From assembly GCA_035762175.1 (NCBI GenBank), contig DASTPP010000437.1, positions 1 through 54,815 on the forward strand: a stretch of DNA of 54,815 nt. Reading direction: 5' to 3'. A program made the position numbers and the translations under genes. Shown piece after piece: positions 1 to 7,896 of this stretch. A model generated the notes under the pieces. That model had not been told where the DNA came from. It did no database searches and saw nothing but the letters and a program-made list of their open reading frames with translations. The stretch is from DASTPP01 sp035762175. Lineage in GTDB: Bacteria; Myxococcota_A; Polyangia; Polyangiales; Polyangiaceae. The first letter of the stretch is position 1; every line of letters begins with the position of its first letter.

Positions 1-134
1 TGCGGGCTCAGACAGCAGAGAACCCGCCCGAAGAGCGCGCAGAACGACCGCCGCCCGGACGAGGGGCGTGCGTGACGTCGCGCGCGGCTCTCGCCCCGTC
101 ACACGCGCCGCCCAGCTATGGCAGAATGCGCGCC

Positions 135-1607
135 ATGAGCGAGGTGGCGCGCTACGACGTGTGCGTGATTGGGGCGGGGCCGGCGGGCTTCGCGGCGGCG
201 GTGCGGGCGCACGACTTGGGCAAGCGGGTGCTCTTGGTCGAGCGGCGGCGGGTGGGGGGCGCGGGCGTCGAGTGGGGGGCGCTCTCGTCGAAGACGCTCT
301 GGCACCTGTCGAACGACTACGCGCTCGCCTGCCGCACGGACCGGGGCTTCCGGGCGCGCGAGATCGAGGTGCGCTTCCGCGACGTGGCGGCCACGGTGCA
401 GGCGGCGGTGAGCGAGCGGCGCGAGCTGATGACGCGCCAGCTCGCCTGCCTCGGCGAGCCGGGGCCGGGCGGCGGCGTGGTGCACCTGCGCTACGGGGCG
501 GCGCGCTTTCTCTCGCCGCACGCGGTCGAGATCGCGCCCGAGGGGGGCGGGCGCCCCGAGCGGCACGAGGCCGAGCGCTTCGTGGTGGCGACGGGCTCGC
601 GGCCGCGGGTGCCCGCGGGCATCGAGGTCGACGGCGAGCGCGTCATGACGAGCGACCAGATCGAGGGGCTGGCCGACTTTCCGGAGAGCTTGGTGATCGT
701 GGGCGCGGGCGTCATCGGCTGCGAGTACGCGACCATCTTCGGCAACTTCGGCCGCACGCGCGCCTTTCTCATCGACCGGCAGCCGCGCATCTTGCCCTTC
801 GAAGACGACGACGTCGCGGCCGTGGTGGCGGCGAACTTCGCGCGCATGGGGGTGACGGTACACCGCGAGTCGACGCTGGGGTCGCTGCGGGCGGCCGGGG
901 GCGCGGTCGAGTACGTGCTGAAGGGGCCGGGCGCGCCGCCGGGGCCGCTGCGGGTCGAGCGGGCGCTCGTCGCGGTGGGGCGGGTGCCGAACGTCGAGGG
1001 GCTGGGCCTCGAGGCGGCCGGGGTCGCGCTCGCGGCGGGCGGGGGCGTGGCGGTCGAGGGCACGCGCACGGGAGCGCCGCACATCTACGCCGTCGGCGAC
1101 GTGACGCCGGACCTCTCGCTCGTCAACGTGGCCGAGCTCGAGGGGCGGCACGCGGTCGAGCTCATGTACGGGCTCAACCCGCCGCCGATTCACTACGAGG
1201 CGCTCTCGGCCATCATGTTTCTTAGCCCCGAGGTCGCCTCGGTGGGGCTGAACGAGACGCAGGCGCGCCAGCGGGGCGTGCCGTACCGGTGCGGCGTCGT
1301 GTCGAACCGGCTCATCGGGCGCAACGTCGCGATGCGCCAGACGGGCGGCTTCATCAAGCTGCTGGCCGCGCGCGAGGGCGGGCGGCTGCTCGGGCTGCGC
1401 GTCGTCGGCCCGCAGGCGTCGGCGGCGGCGCAGGGCGTGGCCTTTCTCATCGAGCAGGGCGCGACGCTCGAGGCGATCGACCACTGCGTGCACCCGCACC
1501 CGGCCATCACCGAGGGGGTGCAAGAGTGCGCGCGGCTGATGCTCGGCAAGTCGGTCTTCAAGCCCGCGGTCTTCGGGCCCGAGCTGCTGCGCGTCGGCGA
1601 GGGGTGA
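135..1607 (+). CDS. sthA: SthA-like soluble pyridine nucleotide transhydrogenase (flavoprotein)
   Basis: A two-dinucleotide-binding-domain flavoprotein of 490 residues. The N-terminal FAD Rossmann motif is GAGPAGFAA, a second NAD(P) motif reads GAGVIGCEYA, and the FAD-closing motif is IYAVGDV. The C-terminal dimerisation domain ends with HPHPAITEGVQE, matching the HPTLTE region of the family. The segment GGAGVEWGALSSKTL replaces the usual redox CxxxxC motif, so both disulfide cysteines are missing. That fits soluble transhydrogenases, which move hydride between NAD and NADP pools without a disulfide, better than lipoamide dehydrogenase. ATG 135 is chosen; ATG 126 is also possible. It could also be an uncharacterised member of the same superfamily. 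Confidence 0.75.
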   Translation: MSEVARYDVCVIGAGPAGFAAAVRAHDLGKRVLLVERRRVGGAGVEWGALSSKTLWHLSNDYALACRTDRGFRAREIEVRFRDVAATVQAAVSERRELMTRQLACLGEPGPGGGVVHLRYGAARFLSPHAVEIAPEGGGRPERHEAERFVVATGSRPRVPAGIEVDGERVMTSDQIEGLADFPESLVIVGAGVIGCEYATIFGNFGRTRAFLIDRQPRILPFEDDDVAAVVAANFARMGVTVHRESTLGSLRAAGGAVEYVLKGPGAPPGPLRVERALVAVGRVPNVEGLGLEAAGVALAAGGGVAVEGTRTGAPHIYAVGDVTPDLSLVNVAELEGRHAVELMYGLNPPPIHYEALSAIMFLSPEVASVGLNETQARQRGVPYRCGVVSNRLIGRNVAMRQTGGFIKLLAAREGGRLLGLRVVGPQASAAAQGVAFLIEQGATLEAIDHCVHPHPAITEGVQECARLMLGKSVFKPAVFGPELLRVGEG

Positions 1608-1826
1608 GGGCGGCGTCCGGGGGGCCCCCGCGGCGGGGGTTTCGGGCCGGGCGGGCGGTCTTGACAGCGGGGGGTGCGTGCGCAGATTTGGCCTGCCGAC
1701 GGCGCCCCCCTGCGGGCGCCGGGGCGCGAACGACGGGCGACGTAGGCGCCCCCCGACGAGCCGCCGAGGCGTGCGTGCCGGGGGCGGGCGCGGCCCGGCC
1801 GATCTATTTCGATACGGAGGCGAGCC

Positions 1827-2264
1827 ATGCTCAGGCGCTGGGACGACTTCGACGACACGTACGCATTGCTCAATTCGTTTCGCCGGCAGGTCGACAGGTT
1901 CGTGCAAGACTTCGAGACGGGCGTGCCCGCGCACGGCGAGGGCGGCCCGCGGCTGAACCTGTTCGACGCGGGCGCCGCGCTCGTGCTGACGGCCGACGTG
2001 CCCGGCATGGGCGAGAAAGACCTCAACATCGACGTCACGCAAGACGTCTTCACGCTGAGCGGCGAGCGCAAGGCCGACGCGCCCGAGGGCTACGCGCCGC
2101 ACCGGCGCGAGCGCGGCCGCTACCGCTTCAGCCGCAGCTTCTCGCTGCCCGTGCGCGTCGACCTCGAGCGCACGACCGCCACGGTCAAAGACGGGGTGCT
2201 CACGGTCACGCTGCCCAAGGCGGCCGAGGCGCGGCCGCGGCAGATCGCGGTGCGGGGCGCCTGA
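1827..2264 (+). CDS. Hsp20/alpha-crystallin small heat shock protein
   Basis: A 145-residue cytoplasmic holdase-type chaperone. An alpha-crystallin domain spans about residues 45-140. It starts around LVLTADVPGMGEKDLNIDVT and contains the strand motif DGVLTVTLPKA, which corresponds to the family A-x-x-x-G-V-L consensus. The N-terminus (MLRRWDDFDD) is typical of bacterial Hsp20. A GGAGG Shine-Dalgarno element lies 6 bases before the ATG. A second Hsp20 gene follows after 58 bp on the same strand, so the two are probably co-transcribed and may form mixed oligomers. No CIRCE-type operator was found upstream. Confidence 0.9.
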   Translation: MLRRWDDFDDTYALLNSFRRQVDRFVQDFETGVPAHGEGGPRLNLFDAGAALVLTADVPGMGEKDLNIDVTQDVFTLSGERKADAPEGYAPHRRERGRYRFSRSFSLPVRVDLERTTATVKDGVLTVTLPKAAEARPRQIAVRGA

Positions 2265-2322
2265 GCGCGCCGCACCGGGCGTTTCGGTACGAGCTAGAGC
2301 ACAGCAGGAGAGGAGATCGACG

Positions 2323-2706
2323 ATGGCCGACACGAACCTGGAACGACGCGAAGGCGACCCGCGCGCCCCGGCCCCGCGGCGGCGGGCGGTGGCCCCCGCG
2401 GTCGACGTCTTCGAGAACAAAGACGAATACCTGATTCTGGCCGACGTGCCGGGCGCGGCGCGCGACCGGGTGAACGTCCACTTCGAGCACGGGCGCCTGA
2501 CGCTCGAGGCCCCGCGCGAGTTCACGGCCCCCGGCCCGGTGCTCGCGTCCGAGTACGCGCCGGCCGACTACCACCGCTCGTTCGCCCTGCCCCAGGGCGT
2601 CGACGCCGCGCGCATCGAGGCCGAGCTCGTGGCGGGCGTGCTGCGCATTCGCCTGCCGAAGTCGGACGCCGTGCGCCCCCGCCGCATCGCCATCAAGGGC
2701 GGCTGA
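2323..2706 (+). CDS. Hsp20/alpha-crystallin small heat shock protein (second copy)
   Basis: A 127-residue small heat shock protein, diverged from its upstream neighbour. The alpha-crystallin domain begins near residue 25 (PAVDVFENKDEYLILADVPG) and contains RLTLEAPRE and VAGVLRIRLPKSD, the last being the conserved C-terminal strand. A strong purine-rich ribosome site (CAGGAGAGGAG) lies 8-9 bases before the ATG. The N-terminal arm is short and rich in Arg and Pro. Paired Hsp20 genes of this kind commonly work together on unfolded proteins; a joint role here is inferred from adjacency only. Confidence 0.9.
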   Translation: MADTNLERREGDPRAPAPRRRAVAPAVDVFENKDEYLILADVPGAARDRVNVHFEHGRLTLEAPREFTAPGPVLASEYAPADYHRSFALPQGVDAARIEAELVAGVLRIRLPKSDAVRPRRIAIKGG

Positions 2707-2747
2707 GGCGGCAGCGGGCGGCCCCGGGCGGCCCGGGCGCGCCCCGG

Positions 2748-3548
2748 TCAGCGGCCCGGCGCCTCGGGGCGTGGCGCCGGGCCGGCCGGTGCCTCGGGGC
2801 GGGCGACGCCGAGCCAGGCCCAGAAGATCTCGGCCCAGTACGCGCCGCCCTCGGCGCTCGGGTGAATGCCGTCGGGCGCCCGGCGGATCTGGTCGGCGAA
2901 GGGCGTCGCGTCGAAGGTGCGGCAGGGCGTCGCCTCGCGCTCGATGACGGGCAGGAGCGAGCGGGCCTTGTCGCTCGCGGTGGCCCAGGGGGGTGGCAAG
3001 GTCCAGAGGCAGGGCACCTCGCCGAAGGACGCGATCAGCGAGCGGACGGCGGCGCCGCGGCCCGCGGGGTCGAAGGCGGTCATGTCGTTGGCGCCGAGGG
3101 TGACGAGCACGAGCGCCGGCCGGTGCGAGGCGAGCAGCGAGCGCAGGCCGAGGGCCGAGGGCAAGGTCGTGATGAAGGCGCTCGTCTTCGAGGCCGTCAC
3201 GTAGCGCAGGCCGAGCGCCTCGAAGCGCGGACGCAAGGCCTGGGCGAAGCCGGCGGCGAGGAACGAGTCGCCGACGTGCAGGACCACGGGGCCGCGGGGC
3301 GGCGCGGGCCGGGCGGCGGGGGCCGGGGGCGCGAGCAGGGCGAGCGCGGCGGCGAGGGCACAGGCGAGCGCGGCCCGGGGCGGGCCGGGGGGGGAGCCCC
3401 CGCGCCGGGAGTCGCCTCGTCTCGCTCGCGGCCCGTAGGCCTTCGACGGCGGTGAGCCCCCGCGCCGCGGGCCGCCCTCGGCGTCGGGGCGCGCCGGGGC
3501 CGGGGCGTCGGGCCGCCGGGGGGCGCTTCGTGGCGGGCTCGCGGGCAC
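2748..3548 (-). CDS. SGNH/GDSL-type hydrolase, probably secreted
   Basis: A putative esterase/lipase-fold hydrolase. Block I is HVGDSFLAAG (catalytic Ser in GDS), the block III Asn is in TLGANDMT, and the Asp-His pair is in APDGIHPSAEG. A hydrophobic run (ALACALAAALALLAPPAPAA) ahead of the catalytic domain looks like a signal peptide, so the enzyme probably acts outside the cytoplasm. No ATG is available in the 5' part; the GTG at 3548 is a guess, and the protein may start nearer the signal peptide. The 5' end includes two copies of a short Gly-Gly-Ser-Pro-Pro coding repeat. It is divergent from hrpA, with 120 bp between starts. Confidence 0.65.
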   Translation of the reverse strand: MPASPPRSAPRRPDAPAPARPDAEGGPRRGGSPPSKAYGPRARRGDSRRGGSPPGPPRAALACALAAALALLAPPAPAARPAPPRGPVVLHVGDSFLAAGFAQALRPRFEALGLRYVTASKTSAFITTLPSALGLRSLLASHRPALVLVTLGANDMTAFDPAGRGAAVRSLIASFGEVPCLWTLPPPWATASDKARSLLPVIEREATPCRTFDATPFADQIRRAPDGIHPSAEGGAYWAEIFWAWLGVARPEAPAGPAPRPEAPGR

Positions 3549-3668
3549 GGGCGGACAGGCTACCCGGAGGGGGGGCGGGGCCGCCAGCGCCTTGCCCCGT
3601 GCACGCGGGCGGGTTAACACGCCGCCCCTGGCCCGCGGGGGGGAGCGGGAGACGGTCGAAGGGCACCG

Positions 3669-6600
3669 ATGGCGCGCGCAGAGGGCCCCCCCGGGCGGGT
3701 CGAAATTCGCTTTCCCGAAGAGTTGCCGATCTCGGCGCGCGTGCTCGACATCGCCCGCGCGATCGACGAGAACCCGGTGGTCGTGGTGGCCGGCGAGACC
3801 GGCTCGGGCAAGACGACGCAGCTGCCGAAGATCTGCCTGGCGATGGGGCGGGGCGTGCACGGGCTCATCGGCTGCACGCAGCCGCGGCGCATCGCGGCGA
3901 CGAGCGTCGCGGCGCGCGTCGCGCACGAGCTGGGCACGCCGCTCGGCGACGACGTGGGCTACAAGATTCGCTTCCAAGAGCGGCTCAAGCCGACGACGTA
4001 CGTCAAGTTCATGACCGACGGCATCTTGCTCGCCGAGGTGCCGGGCGACCCGCTCTTGCGGGCGTACGACACGATCATTCTCGACGAGGCGCACGAGCGC
4101 AGCCTGAACGTCGACTTCCTGCTGGGGTACCTGAAGCGCCTCTTGCCCCGGCGCCCCGACCTGCGCGTCGTCGTCAGCTCGGCGACGCTCGAGACCGCGC
4201 GCTTCGCCGAGTTCTTCGACGGCGCGCCGATCGTCGAGGTCTCGGGGCGCACGCACCCGGTCGAGGTGCTCTACCGCCCGCCGCTCTCCGACGGGCGCGA
4301 GACGGGCGACCTCGCCGAGCTCGTCGGCAACGCCGTCGAAGAGATCACCGAGCGCGACCGGCGGGGCGACGTGCTGGTCTTCTTGCCGGGCGAGCGCGAG
4401 ATCCGCGATTCGTACGACGAACTCGCGTCGCACGGGCTGCCGCACACGGTGCTCTTGCCGCTCTACGGCCGGCTCGCGGCGGCCGACCAGGCCCGCGTCT
4501 TTCAGCCGACGCCCCAGCGCCGCGTGGTGCTCGCGACGAACGTCGCCGAGACGTCGCTCACCATCCCCGGCATAAAGTACGTGGTGGACACCGGGCTCGC
4601 CCGCGTCAAGCGCTACAACCCCCGCACCGGCGTCACGCAGCTGCAGGTCGAGCCGATCGCGCGCGCCAACGCCGACCAGCGCAAGGGGCGCGCGGGGCGC
4701 ACCGCGGCGGGCGTGTGCCTGCGGCTCTACGCCGAAGAAGACTACGCGAGCCGGCCGGCCTACCCCGACCCCGAGCTCAAGCGCTCCGACCTCGCGGGCG
4801 TCATCTTGCGGATGCTCGACCTCGGCCTCGGCGAGGTCGAGGCCTTCCCCTTCCTCGATCCGCCGCCGCCGCGCGCGATCGCGGGCGGCTACCAGGTGCT
4901 CGAAGAGCTCGGCGCCCTCGACGAGGCGCGCGCGCTGACCGAGCTCGGGCGCAAGCTCTCGCGCTTCCCGCTCGACCCGCGCATCGGGCGCATGGTGCTC
5001 GGGGGCGCGGCCGAGGGCTCGCTCGCCGAGGTGCTCGTCGTCGCCGCGGCGCTCAGCGTGCAAGACCCCCGCGAGCGCCCGGCGCTCAAGCAGAAGGCGG
5101 CCGACGACGCGCACGCCGCCTTCCGCGACGAGGGCTCCGACTTCGTGGGCCTCTTGCGGCTCTGGCGCGCGGTCGGCGAGCTGCGGCAGAAGGCCCCGAC
5201 GAAGAACCAGTTTCGGCGGGCGCTCGGCGAGCGCTACCTGTCGTGGCAGCGCGTGCTCGAGTGGCAGGACGTGCACGGCCAGCTCGCCGACATCGCCGTC
5301 GAGGCGCGGCTGGCCGGCGCCGAGGCCGCGCGCGAGGCGCGGGGGCCCGCCCTCGTCGAGGGGGCCGCGCGCCGGGCCCGCCCGCCGCGGGGCGCGCGGG
5401 GGCGGCCGGGGGGCGAGGCGCGTGATGGCCGCGGGGCGGGCCCCGGAGGCGAGGGGCGCGGCGGGCGCGGGGCGGGGCCCGGGGGCGAGGGGCGCGGGGC
5501 GGGCCCCGGGGGCGAGGCGCGCGACGGGCGCGGGGCGGGCACCGCGGGCGAGGCGCCGGGCCCCGAGGGCGAGGGGGGTGAGGGCGCCGACCCCTTGCAC
5601 CGGGCGCTCTTGCCGGGGCTGCTCAGCCGGGTCGGCATGTACAAGCCCGAGCAGCGCGCGTACGCCGGCGCGCGCCAGGCGCGCTTCGTGCTGCACCCCT
5701 CGTCGGGCCTCGCCAAGAAGCCGCCCGCCTGGGTGATGGCCGCCGAGCTCGTCGAGACCTCGCAGCTCTTCGCCCGCAACGCCGCCCGCATCGACCCGAC
5801 CTGGCTCGAGGCGGCGGGCGCGCACCTCTGCAAGCGGGCCTACCAAGATCCGCACTGGGAGCAAAAGCCCGCCCGGGTCATGGCCTACGAGAACGTCACG
5901 CTCTACGGCCTGCCCGTCGTGCGTGGGCGCAAGGTGCACTACGGCCCGCTCGACCCGCCGCTCGCGCGCCGGCTCTTCGTGCGGCACGCGCTCGTGCGCG
6001 GCGAGTACGCGACGAAGGCGCCCTTTCTCGCGCACAACCTGGCCGTGATGCACGAGGCGCAGGCGCTGCGCGACAAGGCGCGCCGGGGCGACCTCTTGGT
6101 CGACGAAGAGTCGCTCGCCGCCTTCTTCGAGGCGCGCCTGCCCGAGGGCATCGTCGACGGAAAGACCTTCGAAGCCTGGCGCCGGCAGGCCGAGGCCGAG
6201 CGCCCCGACCTCTTGCACCTCGGCCTCGCCGACGTCCTGCTCGACGAGGCGGCCGAGCTGACCCCCGCCCGCTACCCCGACGAGCTCGTCGTCGCGGGCG
6301 TGCGCCTGCCGCTGACCTACCTCTTCGACCCGAGCGCCGACGAAGACGGCATCTCGGTCGCGCTGCCGCTCGCGCTCTTGCCCCAGCTCGACCCGGGCAT
6401 CTTCGACTGGACAATCCCCGGGTGGCTGTCCGACAAGCTCTCGCTGCTTCTGCACAACCTGCCCAAGCCGATCAAGCGCGAGCTCGGCCCGATCGGCCCG
6501 CTCGTCGAGGCCCTCGTGCCGAGGCTGCGCCCGTTCGCCGGGCCGATGCTGCCGGCGCTCTCGCGCGAGCTCGCCGCGCTCACCGGCGCCGACGTGCCCG

Positions 6601-7646
6601 AGCGCGCCTTCGATCTCGCCGGCCTGCCGCCCTACGTGAGCTTCTTCTTCCGCGTCCGCGACGAAGAAGGGCGCCCGGTCGCCGAAGGGCGCGATCTGCG
6701 CGGGCTGCGCGAGCGGCTCGCGCTGCGGGCCGGCGGCCTCTGGGAGGGCGCGCTCACCCGCTCGGGCCTGCGCCGCGAGGGCCTGACCGACTGGCCGCCC
6801 CTCGACCCGCTGCCCGAGAGCATCGAGGTCGAGGTGGGCGGCTTCTCGCTCAAGGCTTACCCCGCCCTCGTCGACGAGGGCGCGAAGGTCGCGCTGCGCC
6901 CCCTGCCCTCGGCCGAGGCCGCGCGCGAGGCGCACCGCGCCGGCCTGCGCCGCCTCTTCACGCTGCAGTCGCGCCAGGCCCTCTCGGCCGCCGAGCGGCA
7001 GCTGCCCCGCCCCCTGCGCCTCTCGGCCGCCGCGCTGAAGGTGTTGCCGCCCCTGCCCGACCTCGGCGCCGCCCTGCTCGACCGCGCCGTCGACGAGGCC
7101 TTCGCGCTCGACGACGAGGCCGCCTGGCCCCGCACCCGCCGCGCCTACGAAGAGCGCCTGCGCTCGGGCCGCGCCCAGCTCGGCGACGCGCTCGCGGGCC
7201 TCGCGCGCCTCGCCCGCGACACCATCGAGGCCGTCGCGGCGCTCGCCGCCAAGCTCGAGGCGAGCGCGCGCGTCCGGCCCCTGCCCCCGCCCGCCCTCGA
7301 CGATCTGCGCTCGCAGCTCGCCCACCTCTTGCCGAAAGACGCCTTCTTCGCCTACCCCCCCGAGCGCCTGCGGCAGCTACCCCGCTACCTGCGCGCGGCA
7401 CACGTGCGCGTCGAGCGGCTCGCCAACGACCCGGTCAAAGACCGCGAGAAGCAGGCGCTCGTGCAGCCCTTCTGGGACAACTACCTGCGCCGCCTCGGCG
7501 ACCCCGACACCGACCCCGCCGCGCTCGACGACTACCGCTGGCTGGTCGAAGAGTACCGCGTGTCCGTCTTCGCCCCCGAGCTCAAGGCCGCCGTGCCCGT
7601 CTCGCCGCAGCGCCTGAAAGACCTCTGGTCGCTCGTCGTCGCCTGA
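3669..7646 (+). CDS. hrpA: ATP-dependent RNA helicase HrpA (DEAH box, DUF3418 tail)
   Basis: A 1325-residue DEAH-box RNA helicase of the length expected for the bacterial HrpA family. It shows Walker A GETGSGKTT (about residue 42), DEAH in ILDEAHERSL, SAT motif VSSATLE, motif V TNVAETSLTIPG, and motif VI QRKGRAGRT. These are followed by the HA2 and OB-like regions and a long DUF3418-type C-terminus. Known HrpA proteins act in translation and ribosome rescue. Residues about 580-640 are a Gly/Arg/Glu-rich low-complexity stretch coded by a minisatellite. Start ATG 3669 gives a Met-Ala-Arg N-terminus directly before the helicase core. The stop codon abuts a long perfect inverted repeat. Confidence 0.93.
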   Translation: MARAEGPPGRVEIRFPEELPISARVLDIARAIDENPVVVVAGETGSGKTTQLPKICLAMGRGVHGLIGCTQPRRIAATSVAARVAHELGTPLGDDVGYKIRFQERLKPTTYVKFMTDGILLAEVPGDPLLRAYDTIILDEAHERSLNVDFLLGYLKRLLPRRPDLRVVVSSATLETARFAEFFDGAPIVEVSGRTHPVEVLYRPPLSDGRETGDLAELVGNAVEEITERDRRGDVLVFLPGEREIRDSYDELASHGLPHTVLLPLYGRLAAADQARVFQPTPQRRVVLATNVAETSLTIPGIKYVVDTGLARVKRYNPRTGVTQLQVEPIARANADQRKGRAGRTAAGVCLRLYAEEDYASRPAYPDPELKRSDLAGVILRMLDLGLGEVEAFPFLDPPPPRAIAGGYQVLEELGALDEARALTELGRKLSRFPLDPRIGRMVLGGAAEGSLAEVLVVAAALSVQDPRERPALKQKAADDAHAAFRDEGSDFVGLLRLWRAVGELRQKAPTKNQFRRALGERYLSWQRVLEWQDVHGQLADIAVEARLAGAEAAREARGPALVEGAARRARPPRGARGRPGGEARDGRGAGPGGEGRGGRGAGPGGEGRGAGPGGEARDGRGAGTAGEAPGPEGEGGEGADPLHRALLPGLLSRVGMYKPEQRAYAGARQARFVLHPSSGLAKKPPAWVMAAELVETSQLFARNAARIDPTWLEAAGAHLCKRAYQDPHWEQKPARVMAYENVTLYGLPVVRGRKVHYGPLDPPLARRLFVRHALVRGEYATKAPFLAHNLAVMHEAQALRDKARRGDLLVDEESLAAFFEARLPEGIVDGKTFEAWRRQAEAERPDLLHLGLADVLLDEAAELTPARYPDELVVAGVRLPLTYLFDPSADEDGISVALPLALLPQLDPGIFDWTIPGWLSDKLSLLLHNLPKPIKRELGPIGPLVEALVPRLRPFAGPMLPALSRELAALTGADVPERAFDLAGLPPYVSFFFRVRDEEGRPVAEGRDLRGLRERLALRAGGLWEGALTRSGLRREGLTDWPPLDPLPESIEVEVGGFSLKAYPALVDEGAKVALRPLPSAEAAREAHRAGLRRLFTLQSRQALSAAERQLPRPLRLSAAALKVLPPLPDLGAALLDRAVDEAFALDDEAAWPRTRRAYEERLRSGRAQLGDALAGLARLARDTIEAVAALAAKLEASARVRPLPPPALDDLRSQLAHLLPKDAFFAYPPERLRQLPRYLRAAHVRVERLANDPVKDREKQALVQPFWDNYLRRLGDPDTDPAALDDYRWLVEEYRVSVFAPELKAAVPVSPQRLKDLWSLVVA
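5410..5580 (+). repeat. In-frame Gly/Glu/Arg minisatellite inside hrpA
   Basis: About 170 bp of imperfect tandem repeats whose translation cycles through GGEARDGRGAGPG, GGEGRGGRGAGPG, GGEGRGAGPG and GGEARDGRGAGTA. The units are therefore 13, 13, 10 and 13 codons, all whole-codon multiples. It lies between the helicase core and the DUF3418 region and keeps the frame open. It is probably a flexible linker expansion. Confidence 0.8.
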
Positions 7647-7782
7647 GCGTCGGGGCGGGCCCGGCGGCCCCGCGGGGACGTCCGCCGGGCACCCCGAACT
7701 CGCGCCCCCTTGGCGGGGGCTCAGACAGCGGGGCCCCCGCCCTCTGGACGTCCCCGCGGGGCCGCCGGGCCCGCCCCGACGC
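7647..7782. repeat. 37-bp perfect inverted repeat abutting the hrpA stop
   Basis: Arms 7647-7683 and 7746-7782 are exact reverse complements over 37 bases, separated by a 62-bp loop. The loop carries a smaller hairpin (7712-7720 with 7733-7741). The left arm begins at the base after the hrpA stop codon. There is no U-tract, but a hairpin this long at a gene end would be expected to halt or stabilise transcripts from either side. It may be a bidirectional terminator or a small palindromic mobile element. Confidence 0.85.
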
Positions 7783-7785
7783 TTG

Positions 7786-7803
7786 GTCGTCGTGGAAGCC
7801 CTC
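7786..7803 (-). other. Distal copy of the dnaB 3' end (possible att site remnant)
   Basis: This 18-bp stretch is identical to 14110-14127, the last codons of dnaB (Pro-Glu-Gly-Phe-His-Asp-Asp), in the same orientation. Identity is 23 of 25 if extended. Just beyond, a TCGAGCC motif present in dnaB is also found, but 12 bases are missing. The dnaB stop codon is not retained. The two copies bracket about 6.3 kb of accessory genes. In a genome this GC-rich one such match could arise by chance, so the att reading is tentative. Confidence 0.35.
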
Positions 7804-7873
7804 AGGCTCGATGGATGAGCTGGCAGCTACGCCCCGGAAGTCTGCCGGACACCGCAAGAAAGAGCTGTTTTCG

Positions 7874-7893
7874 ACCAGTCCCTGTAGACTGGT
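7874..7893. promoter_or_regulatory. 20-bp inverted repeat just before the AAA ATPase start
   Basis: A perfect palindrome with 7-base arms (ACCAGTC and GACTGGT) and a 6-base spacer ends three bases before the ATG at 7897. No Shine-Dalgarno sequence is visible in front of that gene. The palindrome could be an operator or a hairpin that limits translation of the AAA/TOPRIM operon. Which of these applies cannot be decided from sequence. Confidence 0.45.
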
Positions 7894-7896
7894 GTC

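Noticed and set aside
4..16. GGGCTCAGACAGC shared with the loop at 7718
   Set aside because: Only about 13 bases match, which is expected by chance in a GC-rich window of this size.
1..134. Possible 3' end of another gene or a terminator
   Set aside because: A weak GCGGG/CCCGC pairing exists near the edge but nothing can be assigned; no coding evidence is visible.
99..2525. Long minus-strand frame opposite the flavoprotein and Hsp20 genes
   Set aside because: Low-complexity Arg/Ala/His-rich translation without motifs; a shadow of the plus-strand genes.
2748..7325. A 1525-codon minus-strand open frame
   Set aside because: Only its last 270 or so codons encode the SGNH hydrolase; the rest is antisense to hrpA, caused by extreme GC at third positions.
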